From the NCBI RefSeq assembly GCF_900156415.1, contig NZ_FTNM01000001.1, forward strand, positions 930,001 to 994,000: DNA of 64,000 bases. Direction: 5' to 3'. The notes under the pieces were generated by a model. That model was not told the origin of the DNA and searched no databases. It saw only the letters and a program-made list of their open reading frames with translations. This document shows, piece after piece, positions 43,347 to 51,674 of the stretch. The stretch comes from Pontibacter lucknowensis. Lineage in GTDB: Bacteria > Bacteroidota > Bacteroidia > Cytophagales > Hymenobacteraceae. Numbering within the stretch: the stretch's first letter is position 1; every line of letters begins with the position of its first letter. The position numbers and the translations under genes are program-made.

Positions 43347-44252
43347 ATCAGAACTGTTACTACGCCCAAACAAGAGCAAACAGGTACACCGGTTATTGCC
43401 TGGGTACTGGTTGTTATACTTGCACTTATCTGGGGCACATCGTTTATACTTATCAAGAAGGGACTGGTCGTTTACTCTTCCGACGAACTGGGAGCACTGC
43501 GCATGGTCATTGCCTGCGCCGCCCTGCTGCCCTTTGCCATTAAGAACCTGCGCAAAGTAGAGCCAAGCCGCTGGAAATTTTTGCTTGGCAGCGGTCTGCT
43601 GGGCAACTTCTTCCCTGCCTTTCTATTTGCGATTGCCGAAACGCGCCTGGCCAGCGGGCTAGCCGGTGTGCTGAACTCACTTACTGCGCTGTTCACTTTG
43701 CTCGTAGGCGCTGCACTGTTTGGCCAGTCCATCACCTGGATGCGTATGCTTGGCATCGTGATCGGTATTGCGGGCACGACCATCCTGATCTTCACAGGCA
43801 ATGGCAACGCTGAGCTCAACAACATGTACTATGGCCTGTACATCGTGCTAGCCACCATCTTCTATGGCATCAGCGCCAACATCATCAAGCACCGTCTGCA
43901 CGGTATGAAGGCTGTTGCCATTTCCAGCCTGGCCTTGCTTACGGTAGGCCCGGTTGCGCTGGTATACCTGCTCACCACTGATTTTTTCTACAAGCTGCAG
44001 CATGTGCCAGGTGCCTGGGAAGCGCTCATGTACATTGCCATACTGGCTGTTTTCAGCACCGCCATCGCTCTGGTACTCTTCAACAAGCTGATCCATATTT
44101 CCACTACGCTGTTTGCCAGTTCTACTACTTATCTTATACCTGTAGTGGCGCTCATGTGGGGCGTTCTCGATGGTGAGGTGATTCACTTATGGCACTACCT
44201 TGGCATGGTGGTGATCCTGGCAGGCGTGTTTATTGTGAACAGAGCGCGGTAA
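43347..44252 (+). CDS. EamA/DMT-family transporter without an obvious start codon
   Basis: A ten-helix drug/metabolite-type permease. The first canonical ATG (43503, MVIACAALLPFAIKNLRK) would delete the first helix. In the same frame the sequence upstream reads PVIAWVLVVILALIWGTSFI then LIKKGL, the conserved first helix, but between the in-frame TAA at 43332 and this helix there is no ATG, GTG or TTG. The candidates are ATT at 43335 or ATC at 43347; I used the latter as a minimum. Other motifs are FFPAFLFAIAETRLASGLAG and a second EamA half from about 43830. A terminator follows. Substrate is unknown. Confidence 0.75.
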   Translation: MRTVTTPKQEQTGTPVIAWVLVVILALIWGTSFILIKKGLVVYSSDELGALRMVIACAALLPFAIKNLRKVEPSRWKFLLGSGLLGNFFPAFLFAIAETRLASGLAGVLNSLTALFTLLVGAALFGQSITWMRMLGIVIGIAGTTILIFTGNGNAELNNMYYGLYIVLATIFYGISANIIKHRLHGMKAVAISSLALLTVGPVALVYLLTTDFFYKLQHVPGAWEALMYIAILAVFSTAIALVLFNKLIHISTTLFASSTTYLIPVVALMWGVLDGEVIHLWHYLGMVVILAGVFIVNRAR

Positions 44253-44274
44253 ATCTACGCCATACCTGATACTG

Positions 44275-44313
44275 ACAGCCCCTGTGCCACCGGCGCATGG
44301 GCTGTTTTCTTTT
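44275..44313 (+). terminator. Terminator after the EamA-type gene
   Basis: ACAGCCC (44275-44281) pairs with GGGCTGT (44299-44305) and is followed by a T-rich run. Confidence 0.75.
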
Positions 44314-44402
44314 CTAAAGCCGCCTTCCGCTAATATCAGAATTTTCTAATCTCTCAATAATTTACTTACTTAAGGGTTTACAAGAACCGACCCTACAACC
44401 AC

Positions 44403-46391
44403 ATGAGGTTATTACAGACCCTTTTGAGTCTTGCGCTGCTGATGCTTCTCTCCTTTCAGACGATGGCGCAGGAAGACAGCACAGAGTTAGCCATAGAAGA
44501 ATTCAGACTGCAGGCCGTCAACGATACAGCTTTTACCCTGCGCACCACCAACGAGGCGGGCAACCTGGTCAAGTATAGCGGCCCGCTGCCTGTGCGCATC
44601 AACGGCAACCTGCAGGAAATCAGCTTCACCGAAGGTGAGGCCCGCTTCTCACTGCCCCAAAAGGCCAATCTGATACAGGTAAGTGCCAATGTAGGCACTC
44701 ACACCATCGCCCGCCTTTACCGCCTCGATGCCGAAGCCGAGCACGGGGTGCGCCGCTTTCCGATGTGGCTCTCTATTCTGCCACCACTCATTGCTATCAT
44801 CCTGGCCCTTATTTTCAGAGAGGTGCTACTAGCTCTTTTTGCAGGTATATGGGTGGGTGGCTTTGTGATCTACGGCATGTCCGTAAAGGCTTTTTTCACG
44901 GGTCTGCTCGCTGTAGCCGATACCTATCTGGTCAGCGCCATGACCGATACGGACCACATTGCCGTGATCCTGTTCTCGATGCTGATCGGTGGCATGGTAG
45001 CTATTATCTCCAAAAACGGAGGGATGGCGGGAGTCGTGAACAAACTCTCACTCTACGCACGCTCAGCTCGGAGTTCACAGCTGGTAACCTGGGTATTAGG
45101 CATTGCCATTTTTTTCGATGACTACGCCAACACCCTGATTGTCGGCAACACCATGCGTCCGGTTACAGACAAGCACCGCATCTCCCGCGAAAAGCTAGCC
45201 TACATTGTGGATAGCACTGCGGCCCCTGTGGCTGCTATCGCTTTCGTAACAACCTGGGTTGGGGCTGAGCTCGGTTATATCAAAGATGCCGCTACCACTT
45301 TAGGTATAGAAGAGGGCGCCTACTCGCTGTTCTTCCACTCGCTGGAGTACGCCTACTATCCGGTGCTTACGCTAGTGTTTATGCTGATGCTGATCTGGAT
45401 GAACCGCGACTATGGTTTGATGCACAAAGCTGAAGAGCGTGCCCGCACCACAGGAGCCGTGAGCAACCATCGTCCTGACAGCCGTAGCGAAGCCCGCCAG
45501 CAGCAGGAAATGGCCGAGTTCGAAGCCATCGACCCTGAGCGTAGCCGCGCCTTCAATGCCCTTATTCCTGTACTGGTAGTTATTTTCGGTACCGTGATTG
45601 GCCTCCTTTATACCGGCTACAACCCCGATACCTGGGCTGACCAAAGCATCGGTTTCTTCCGCAAGCTCTCCATGACCATTGGCGACTCCAACTCATATAC
45701 AGCACTGATCTGGGCCTCACTTTCGGGAGTAGTCGTTGCGATAGCGCTTACAGTGAGCCAGCGCATCATGAGTCTGTATGAAACTATGGAGTCGCTGGTG
45801 ACGGGCTTTAAGACGATGCTGCCGGCTATGCTCATACTGGTACTAGCCTGGTCGCTAGCGCAGGTTACAAAGGAGCTTTACACCGCCGAATACCTAACCT
45901 CACTCTTCTCAGGCAATGTTTCGCCGCGTTGGCTGCCTGAGATCACCTTCTTCCTGGCCGCCATCATTGCATTTTCAACCGGATCGAGCTGGGGCACCAT
46001 GGCCATCCTGTACCCGCTGATGCTGCCTGCCGCCTGGTATGTAAGCCAGCAGCATGGCATGAGTGTCGAGGAAACCATGCCGATCATGTACAATGTGATT
46101 TCGGTGGTGCTGGCTGGTGCCGTATTCGGTGACCATTGCTCTCCTATCTCGGACACCACCATTCTAAGCTCACTTGCCTCTGGCTGCAACCACATCGACC
46201 ACGTAAAAACCCAGTTGCCTTATGCCGTTACGGTGGCACTGGTGGCTAACCTGGTGTGCACCTCGCTCTCCAGCTGGGGCGTGCACTGGTTCCTGGTGTA
46301 TATCATAGGAGCCGTTATACTTTGGGGTATTATCAAACTGTTTGGCAAGAAAAACGAGTATGAGCCCATACCAGCGGAGGTTCCTGTTTGA
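44403..46391 (+). CDS. NhaC-type Na+/H+ antiporter with N-terminal signal peptide and periplasmic beta domain
   Basis: An antiporter of 662 residues. A signal peptide (MRLLQTLLSLALLMLLSFQTMAQ is split after Ala-Gln) is followed by about 90 residues of beta-type sequence (FRLQAVNDTAFTLRTTNEAG ... ARLYRLDAEAEHG) before the first transport helix near 120. The NhaC core spans about 120-645, with IAIFFDDYANTLIVGNTMRP (about 235-254), IVDSTAAPVAAIAFVTTWVG (about 263-282), FSTGSSWGTMAILYPLMLP (about 525-543) and GDHCSPISDTTILSSLASGC (about 578-597). A charged loop (about 345-375) splits the halves. The Asp-Asp and Thr-rich segments fit ion binding. The exported N-terminal domain is unlike classical NhaC. 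Confidence 0.88.
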   Translation: MRLLQTLLSLALLMLLSFQTMAQEDSTELAIEEFRLQAVNDTAFTLRTTNEAGNLVKYSGPLPVRINGNLQEISFTEGEARFSLPQKANLIQVSANVGTHTIARLYRLDAEAEHGVRRFPMWLSILPPLIAIILALIFREVLLALFAGIWVGGFVIYGMSVKAFFTGLLAVADTYLVSAMTDTDHIAVILFSMLIGGMVAIISKNGGMAGVVNKLSLYARSARSSQLVTWVLGIAIFFDDYANTLIVGNTMRPVTDKHRISREKLAYIVDSTAAPVAAIAFVTTWVGAELGYIKDAATTLGIEEGAYSLFFHSLEYAYYPVLTLVFMLMLIWMNRDYGLMHKAEERARTTGAVSNHRPDSRSEARQQQEMAEFEAIDPERSRAFNALIPVLVVIFGTVIGLLYTGYNPDTWADQSIGFFRKLSMTIGDSNSYTALIWASLSGVVVAIALTVSQRIMSLYETMESLVTGFKTMLPAMLILVLAWSLAQVTKELYTAEYLTSLFSGNVSPRWLPEITFFLAAIIAFSTGSSWGTMAILYPLMLPAAWYVSQQHGMSVEETMPIMYNVISVVLAGAVFGDHCSPISDTTILSSLASGCNHIDHVKTQLPYAVTVALVANLVCTSLSSWGVHWFLVYIIGAVILWGIIKLFGKKNEYEPIPAEVPV

Positions 46392-46411
46392 GTCTAAAAA
46401 ATAGAGAGCCC

Positions 46412-46864
46412 ATGATTCCAAAATTGCAACCAAGAACGGATGTAGTGCAGTCTGAGAAACTGACAAGGGAGTTTGATGACATGCAAAGGTTGATAGATGC
46501 CCTAAACAGCAAAGAGATACCTGAAGGTATAGCTACTGCCATTACGCAACAGCTAGAACCGCTTAGCAGCCAAGGTATTCCAGTGGCACAGTATACCACA
46601 AGTTTGAAGGCAACCCGAAGCTCTATCCTTAAGCTTGTAGAAAAGCAATTGAAACTGGTGCCTCAAAAGCACCATCAAAAGTTATGGATGGCCCTTGGTA
46701 TGACAGCGCTAGGACTCCCTTTTGGTGTCGTGTTTGCCTTGATGCTGAAAAACTTTGCTTTCCTGGGACTGGGCATGCCAATTGGAATGGGCATTGGTAT
46801 AGGGATAGGCACTAAGCTGGACGAGCAGGCCAAGGCTGAAGGCAGACAGCTCGATTTAGAGTAA
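46412..46864 (+). CDS. Hypothetical protein with glycine-zipper membrane segment (150 aa)
   Basis: I do not recognise this protein. The N-terminal 85 residues are helical and charged (REFDDMQRLIDALNSKEI, SILKLVEKQLKLVPQ). The C-terminal part has two hydrophobic stretches, one plain (MALGMTALGLPFGVVFALML) and one a glycine zipper (LGLGMPIGMGIGIGIG), then a short charged tail. I chose ATG at 46412; the frame opens at a TTG (46388) that overlaps the antiporter stop. The 20-base spacing suggests cotranscription with the antiporter, but no shared function is known. Confidence 0.65.
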   Translation: MIPKLQPRTDVVQSEKLTREFDDMQRLIDALNSKEIPEGIATAITQQLEPLSSQGIPVAQYTTSLKATRSSILKLVEKQLKLVPQKHHQKLWMALGMTALGLPFGVVFALMLKNFAFLGLGMPIGMGIGIGIGTKLDEQAKAEGRQLDLE

Positions 46865-46891
46865 TTTTAAGAAAACCTGGCGCTTCTAAGA

Positions 46892-47827
46892 TTAGAAGTC
46901 CAATCGGTAAAAATCATGCACCACAGTGCGGGCGCCGTAACTTTCTTTGTAACTCGCCAAACCCTCGTTCAGGTATAGCCCCTGCTGCTCTGTAGAGATA
47001 CCGAAACTGAAATACTTTTTGTGCGGGTATACCTCATTTATCAGGTGGTCAACCAGCACGTGAGCAGCGCCTTGTTCCTGAGCTCGTTCACTTGCACCAA
47101 TGTATTGGCAGTGGGCCACGGCAGCAGTTTCATATACCAGAGCTCCGGCCAGGAGTTCACTCTCCTGCTTTGTGATGTAAAGGCTAATGTTCTTAGGGAA
47201 AAATTGTGCTAGTTTCTCTACCTCAGCCGCTGTATGCACAGGTTTCAACTTATGCCTGCTTTCAAGCTGTGTAGCTACCAACTGCATAAAATCCGCATAA
47301 TCTTCTGAGTGCCTCACCTCCCATTTATGGCTTTTGCACTGCGACAGGCGCCAACGCCGGTCTTTGCTGTACCTGACAGGCTGCCCTAAGTCAATCACCG
47401 AGTTTACATCCCTACGATACAGAACAGCGCCATACCTAAAAAGGGCATACAGATCCTCCTCGGCTGGCACTTGGTGGTAGATGTGTGGTGTAGCCTTATA
47501 ATAAAGTGACTTGAAATGCTGTTCACGACTATACATGGCCAGGGCTTCAAAAACCTGCAACATCACTGAGACCTTCATCTTATGGCCACTTACCACTCCA
47601 CCGTAACTTAATCCTGCGTGAGAATGCAGTTCATTGTTCATGGCATTAGCTGGTAGTACAGCCACCAGTTTTTCTTTGAGATAGAACAGTAGGGAGTGAT
47701 CCTCGAAGCGATCGGCGTGATACTCCATGTAATCGCGCAGGAACAGGAACGTACCGTTTTTGGAAGCCTTGATGAAAGCGTCCCATTCCAGCTTACACCT
47801 ATCGCTATACCTGACTACCGTTACCAT
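46892..47827 (-). CDS. FemAB-like / GNAT-fold acyltransferase family protein
   Basis: A soluble protein of 311 residues of the FemAB-like (BioF2/GNAT-type) acyltransferase group. Landmarks are KASKNGTFLFLRDYMEYHAD (about 21-40), LVAVLPANAMNNELHSHAGL with SYGGVVSG (about 54-81), and YITKQESELLAGALVYE then HCQYIGASERAQEQGAAHVL (about 220-260), matching the second acetyl-CoA-type fold. Related proteins transfer aminoacyl or acetyl groups to peptidoglycan or polysaccharide precursors; the acceptor is unknown here. No operon partner is evident, and a repeat-bearing gap lies between it and the sensor kinase gene. Confidence 0.75.
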   Translation of the reverse strand: MVTVVRYSDRCKLEWDAFIKASKNGTFLFLRDYMEYHADRFEDHSLLFYLKEKLVAVLPANAMNNELHSHAGLSYGGVVSGHKMKVSVMLQVFEALAMYSREQHFKSLYYKATPHIYHQVPAEEDLYALFRYGAVLYRRDVNSVIDLGQPVRYSKDRRWRLSQCKSHKWEVRHSEDYADFMQLVATQLESRHKLKPVHTAAEVEKLAQFFPKNISLYITKQESELLAGALVYETAAVAHCQYIGASERAQEQGAAHVLVDHLINEVYPHKKYFSFGISTEQQGLYLNEGLASYKESYGARTVVHDFYRLDF

Positions 47828-47880
47828 TGCTTCACGAACAAATACTTTCTTGATTTGATGATACTATTCTGTAATGGGCT

Positions 47881-48013
47881 ATACACCTGCAAATAAGCGG
47901 ACAGGTCGCAACCCGTCCCTACGACTATACCTGCCAATGACGTTTTAGCGAAACGTCGCTGCATTTCAATTTTTAAAATCCCAACTCTTAAACTCATCAA
48001 CTCCTAAACTCCA
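47881..48013. repeat. Intergenic patch of short inverted and degenerate repeats
   Basis: The gap holds GGAC..GG/CC..GTCC (47899-47918), GACGTTT/AAACGTC around a five-base loop (47939-47957) and a run of AACTC-type units (47981-48013). TATACCTG lies near 47924. The patch has no coding character and looks like REP-type noncoding repeat DNA. Confidence 0.45.
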
Positions 48014-48014
48014 A

Positions 48015-49190
48015 TCATCTGTTCAGCACGATCCGGAAGGTGGTGCCTTTTCCGATCTCAGAGGACTTGACGTAGAGTTTGCCTGCATGGTAGTTGTCGA
48101 TGATGCGCTTGGCTAATGCCAATCCCAGTCCCCAACCCCTCTTCTTGGTGGTAAAGCCAGGAAGGAAGACCGAGTCCATTTTACTCTTTGGTATGCCTTT
48201 GCCTGTATCACTTATATCGAGTGCAACCTGGCTTTTGCCGAGTAGCGAGAGCTGAAGTCTGATACTGCCGCGGCCCTCCATCGCATCAACAGCATTTTTG
48301 CAGATGTTTTCGATCACCCAATCAAAGAGCGGCACGTTTATCTTGGCTGTAATATCTGGAGCAAAATTAGAGGTAACGCTGAATTCGACTTTACTTGAGA
48401 TGCGGTTCTGCAGGTAATTGATGGCATTCTCTGTCACCTGCAGAACGTTCTCGTCACGTAACAACGGCACCGACCCAATATTAGAGAAACGTTCCGTTAT
48501 AATCTCCAGGCGGCGAATATCCTTCCAAAGCTCGGCCGTGATGGGCTCGTTTTCGAACTTCGGGCTCGCCTTCATGTACTCGTACCAGGCCATCAGCGAC
48601 GAGAGCGGCGTACCCAATTGGTGAGCAGTTTCTTTAGCCAAACCGACCCATACTCTGTTCTGCTCCGCCTTACGGGAGTAGCTGAAAGCAAAATAAGCCA
48701 TCAGGGCAAAACAGGCAATGACCATCAACTGCACATAAGGATAGTAGCGTAACTGCGATAGCAGGGCCGAGTCTTTATAGAATACATAATTTTCAGAACC
48801 CTCTGCCCAAGGCACTATGATCGGAGCGTGCTGCGCCTTCATGCGTGCAATTTCGCGCTGCAACAACTCATTTTTGCGGTTCTCTGAAATGTTTTCGGGA
48901 AGATCAATGTTCTTAAAATCGAGAATATTTTCGTTCTCGTCCGTTAGGATAACAGGTATGGTATGGTTAGAGGATAGAATCTCTTCTTCAATAAAAACGA
49001 TGTTATCATCGCTGGGAGCATTAATCATGTAGCGCAGGCCCTTGGCATAAAGCTGCACCAATTCTTGCTCTCTTTCAGACAATTTGCTCACTAACACGTT
49101 AGTGTACGTAATGGTAACCGCCCCAATAATGAGCGCGACGATAACGACAAGAAACTTTATTCTGTTTTTCTGGGCGTAAATGGGAATCAT
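48015..49190 (-). CDS. Sensor histidine kinase, membrane-bound
   Basis: A two-component sensor of 391 residues. A hydrophobic segment at about 12-32 and a second at about 151-167 enclose a periplasmic sensing domain (about 35-148, with IPVILTDENENILDFKNIDL). The cytoplasmic part has the H-box KETAHQLGTPLSSLMAWYEYM (phospho-acceptor His near 188), the N-box ENICKNAVDAMEGRG (about 291-305), and the G-boxes DISDTGKGIP and GWGLGLALAKRI (about 331 and 355). No HAMP domain or receiver is present and no response regulator gene is adjacent. It is divergent from hemA across about 113 bases, so it might be linked to tetrapyrrole control, though this is speculative. Confidence 0.92.
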   Translation of the reverse strand: MIPIYAQKNRIKFLVVIVALIIGAVTITYTNVLVSKLSEREQELVQLYAKGLRYMINAPSDDNIVFIEEEILSSNHTIPVILTDENENILDFKNIDLPENISENRKNELLQREIARMKAQHAPIIVPWAEGSENYVFYKDSALLSQLRYYPYVQLMVIACFALMAYFAFSYSRKAEQNRVWVGLAKETAHQLGTPLSSLMAWYEYMKASPKFENEPITAELWKDIRRLEIITERFSNIGSVPLLRDENVLQVTENAINYLQNRISSKVEFSVTSNFAPDITAKINVPLFDWVIENICKNAVDAMEGRGSIRLQLSLLGKSQVALDISDTGKGIPKSKMDSVFLPGFTTKKRGWGLGLALAKRIIDNYHAGKLYVKSSEIGKGTTFRIVLNR

Positions 49191-49270
49191 GCAGTGGCGC
49201 GAAAATTATCTGAAATTAGTATAAATTAATTAATAAGGGCAAGGAAGTTTCATTTTAATCATCAATACAG

Positions 49271-49278
49271 TAATTTTG
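49271..49278 (+). promoter_or_regulatory. hemA: hemA -7 promoter box TAATTTTG
   Basis: TAATTTTG matches TAnnTTTG and lies 25 bases before the hemA ATG (49304). Confidence 0.45.
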
Positions 49279-49303
49279 CACTTTAGTATTCCGAACGTAA
49301 GTT

Positions 49304-50578
49304 ATGCTTCAGAACTTTAAAGCAATCAGCCTGTCATATAAGAAAGCACCGCTGGATATCAGGGAGTTGATTGCCTTAGATGAGAACTCATGCAGGCAAT
49401 TTATTCAGACGCTGAAGAGCTTTATTCAGGCTTCTGATATTCTGGTGCTCTCTACCTGCAACCGCACCGAAGTGTACTATAACTCCGATGTGGACTATAG
49501 CACTGAAATCGTAAAGCTGCTCGGCATCACGAAAGGCATCGACAACATCTCCCAATACTTCGACTATTTTACCATCCTCAACGAGCACAACGATGCAGTA
49601 CAGCATTTATTTGAGGTGAGTATGGGCCTGGAGTCGCAGGTGGTAGGCGACATGCAGATCACGAATCAGGTGAAGCAGTCGTATCAGTGGGCAGCCGACA
49701 ACGAGACTGCCGGCCCGTTCCTGCACCGTCTGATGCACACCATTTTCTTTACCAACAAGCGTGTAGTGCAGGAGACTGCCTTCCGCGACGGTGCCGCCTC
49801 CACTTCTTATGCCGCTATTGAGCTGATCGAGGAGCTGACTGCCGATGTAGTGGCTGAGCCAAAGATACTGGTAGTTGGTGTGGGCGAGATCGGTGCTGAT
49901 GTGTGTCGTCACCTCAAAGACAAAGGTTACCAGCATGTCACCATCACGAACCGCACGATGGCTAAGGCACAGACTTTAGCCGACGAATGCGGGATGGCTG
50001 TGCTCCCATTTGAAGATATCGTACAAGGCTTGAAAGAAGCAGATGTGATTATCTCTTCCGTAGCCCGCGAAACGCCTTTCTTCACTAAAGAAATGATCCA
50101 GCGCCTGAACGTGCTCACGTTCAAGTTCTTCATAGACTTATCTGTACCGCGTAGTGTTGAGGCCGAAGTAGAAGCCGTGCCAGGTGTATTGGTTTATAAC
50201 ATCGATACTATACAGAATAAAGCATCTGCCGCACTCCAGCAGCGCATCAACTCTGTGCCACAGGTACGCGCTATTATAGAGGAGTCAAAAGAGCAATTTA
50301 ACGACTGGTCGAAAGAGATGATGGTATCACCTACCATTAACAAGCTGAAAAATGCGCTCGAGACGATTCGCCAGGAGGAAATGGCCCGCTACATGAAAAA
50401 GCTCGGCCCGAAGGAAGCGAAGCTGGTTGACAGCATTACCAAATCGATGATGCAGAAAGTGATAAAACTGCCCGTACTACAACTGAAGGCTGCCTGCAAA
50501 CGTGGTGAAGCTGAAACATTGATTGACTTGCTTAACGATTTGTTTGATCTGGAAAAGCAACCCGCAGACTCACATTGA
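49304..50578 (+). CDS. hemA: Glutamyl-tRNA reductase
   Basis: The first enzyme of the C5 route to tetrapyrroles, reducing glutamyl-tRNA to glutamate-1-semialdehyde; 424 residues. The catalytic Cys is in LVLSTCNRTEVYYNS (about 47-61). Other landmarks are FEVSMGLESQVVGDMQITNQV (in two parts, about 104-124), KRVVQETAFRDGAASTSYAAIELIEE (about 150-175), the NADPH motif ILVVGVGEIGADV (about 190-202), and the helical dimerisation tail from about 310. It is a single transcription unit with its own promoter box and a strong terminator, divergent from the sensor kinase. Confidence 0.96.
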   Translation: MLQNFKAISLSYKKAPLDIRELIALDENSCRQFIQTLKSFIQASDILVLSTCNRTEVYYNSDVDYSTEIVKLLGITKGIDNISQYFDYFTILNEHNDAVQHLFEVSMGLESQVVGDMQITNQVKQSYQWAADNETAGPFLHRLMHTIFFTNKRVVQETAFRDGAASTSYAAIELIEELTADVVAEPKILVVGVGEIGADVCRHLKDKGYQHVTITNRTMAKAQTLADECGMAVLPFEDIVQGLKEADVIISSVARETPFFTKEMIQRLNVLTFKFFIDLSVPRSVEAEVEAVPGVLVYNIDTIQNKASAALQQRINSVPQVRAIIEESKEQFNDWSKEMMVSPTINKLKNALETIRQEEMARYMKKLGPKEAKLVDSITKSMMQKVIKLPVLQLKAACKRGEAETLIDLLNDLFDLEKQPADSH

Positions 50579-50600
50579 CATTGTTGAACATCATTAATAG

Positions 50601-50631
50601 AAAGCTGACTCGAAAAAGTCAGCTTTTTTTA
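50601..50631 (+). terminator. Terminator after hemA
   Basis: AAAGCTGACT pairs with AGTCAGCTTT around a six-base loop and is followed by a run of T. Confidence 0.85.
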
Positions 50632-50664
50632 TGTTTCCACTTGCGTTATATAATTATTTATACA

Positions 50665-50672
50665 TATCTTTG
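50665..50672 (+). promoter_or_regulatory. -7 promoter box TATCTTTG
   Basis: TATCTTTG matches TAnnTTTG, with a TTG about 21 bases upstream (50641-50643) near the -33 position. It would give a leader of about 100 bases for the lipoprotein gene at 50783. Confidence 0.55.
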
Positions 50673-50782
50673 TACATATAAATATTCAAATAAGATATTT
50701 ACTTAAACCACAGAAAAAACCGATCCAAGCTAAGAGAACAGCAGCAAACTAAATTTAACTCATTCCCCTTAGTGCAGTAAAA

Positions 50783-51184
50783 ATGAAAAACATCTCAACC
50801 ATCCTATCCTTTATTACTGTTGTTCTGCTATTTAGCTCTTGCACAAGCCATTCGTTTATGCTGACTGAGCGTGATATTGCCAACGACGGTATAGCTCCCA
50901 TACAAAAGTCGGACTATAGAATGGTAGCTGATAAGCCCGCTGACGCTTATGCAGACGCAGATGCCAAATGGATTGCGACCTCAAAGCCACATGTAGTTGC
51001 TACCTCTTCCCGTGTTGTGCGTCGAACTGATGCCGTAGCTCTCTCTGCTGCCACTACGCACGAAGGTCACGAGATACTGAAGCGTGAAGTTGAGAAGGCT
51101 ATGAAAAAAGACAAGCCTGCCCCTGCCACCAAAAAGGTAAAGGTTAAAAAGCAAAAAGAATCAGGCGACAAAATCCTGTTATAA
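50783..51184 (+). CDS. Hypothetical small lipoprotein (133 aa)
   Basis: A short exported protein. The signal peptide MKNISTILSFITVVLLFSS ends in a lipid Cys at residue 20 (SSCTSHS). The mature part contains ERDIANDGIAPIQKSDYRM and a stretch of Ala/Asp (DAYADADAKW), followed by a strongly basic C-terminus (KKDKPAPATKKVKVKKQKES). I know no family for it. A basic tail on an outer-membrane-anchored lipoprotein may bind peptidoglycan or polyanions (inference). It has its own promoter and a two-way terminator, with no operon partners. Confidence 0.7.
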   Translation: MKNISTILSFITVVLLFSSCTSHSFMLTERDIANDGIAPIQKSDYRMVADKPADAYADADAKWIATSKPHVVATSSRVVRRTDAVALSAATTHEGHEILKREVEKAMKKDKPAPATKKVKVKKQKESGDKILL

Positions 51185-51249
51185 GCCCCCAGACAGGAGT
51201 ATTTGCTTCACCGCAAAACTTTGTTAACTGTCTGTTTTATTTAGTCAAT

Positions 51250-51313
51250 AGAAAAGCCAAAGGTCCCCGCCAGCTTCTTTAAACGAAGGGAACGGAGACC
51301 TTTGGCTTTTCTA
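51250..51313. terminator. Two-way terminator
   Basis: GAAAAGCCAAAGGTC (51251-51265) pairs with GACCTTTGGCTTTTC (51297-51311) around a partly structured loop, between convergent genes. Confidence 0.8.
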
Positions 51314-51352
51314 CTGATGCAATATTCGGTGCCAAAGCACCAGAGCGAATCA

Positions 51353-51661
51353 CTAAATATCAATGCAACATTCTTCCAGGCAATCGATCACGTCGATTAG
51401 CTTTGGTATGGCAAGGGAATAGTAAATCTTGGTGCCTACCTTAAAAGAAGAGAGCACACCTTTATCTTTCAGCGTAATCAAGTGCTGGGAAGCAATAGCT
51501 TGTGGCAGGTCCAGATACTTATAAATTTCCGTAACAGTCATTTTATCTTCCTTGCCTAGCAAGTCCACTATCGCCAGTCTTTTCGGGTGCGCCAGTACTT
51601 TCAGCATGGCGGCCGCCTTATCTATTTTTTTAGATTCAATTCTAGACAACAAACTTTTCAT
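51353..51661 (-). CDS. ArsR/SmtB-family transcriptional regulator
   Basis: A winged-helix DNA-binding repressor of 102 residues. The HTH is LAHPKRLAIVDLLGKEDKMT then VTEIYKYLDLPQAIASQHLITLKDKGVL (about 23-70), followed by the wing KVGTKIYYSLA. The C-terminus has DCLEECCIDI, three Cys close together that could bind a thiophilic metal or sense redox, though the usual ELCVCDL metal motif of ArsR is not present. Directly over its start codon lies a perfect 15-base palindrome (51660-51674) that may be its own operator. No transporter or arsenic gene is adjacent, so the target is unknown. Confidence 0.85.
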   Translation of the reverse strand: MKSLLSRIESKKIDKAAAMLKVLAHPKRLAIVDLLGKEDKMTVTEIYKYLDLPQAIASQHLITLKDKGVLSSFKVGTKIYYSLAIPKLIDVIDCLEECCIDI

Positions 51662-51674
51662 AATTAATAATTAT
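51660..51674. promoter_or_regulatory. Perfect palindrome over the ArsR-type start codon
   Basis: ATAATTAATAATTAT reads as seven-base arms around a central A. It overlaps the start codon of the ArsR-type gene, where an autoregulatory operator would sit. Confidence 0.4.

Noticed and set aside
47881..48013. Possible CRISPR array
   Set aside because: The repeats are short, differ from each other and lack regular spacers. No cas gene is in the window.
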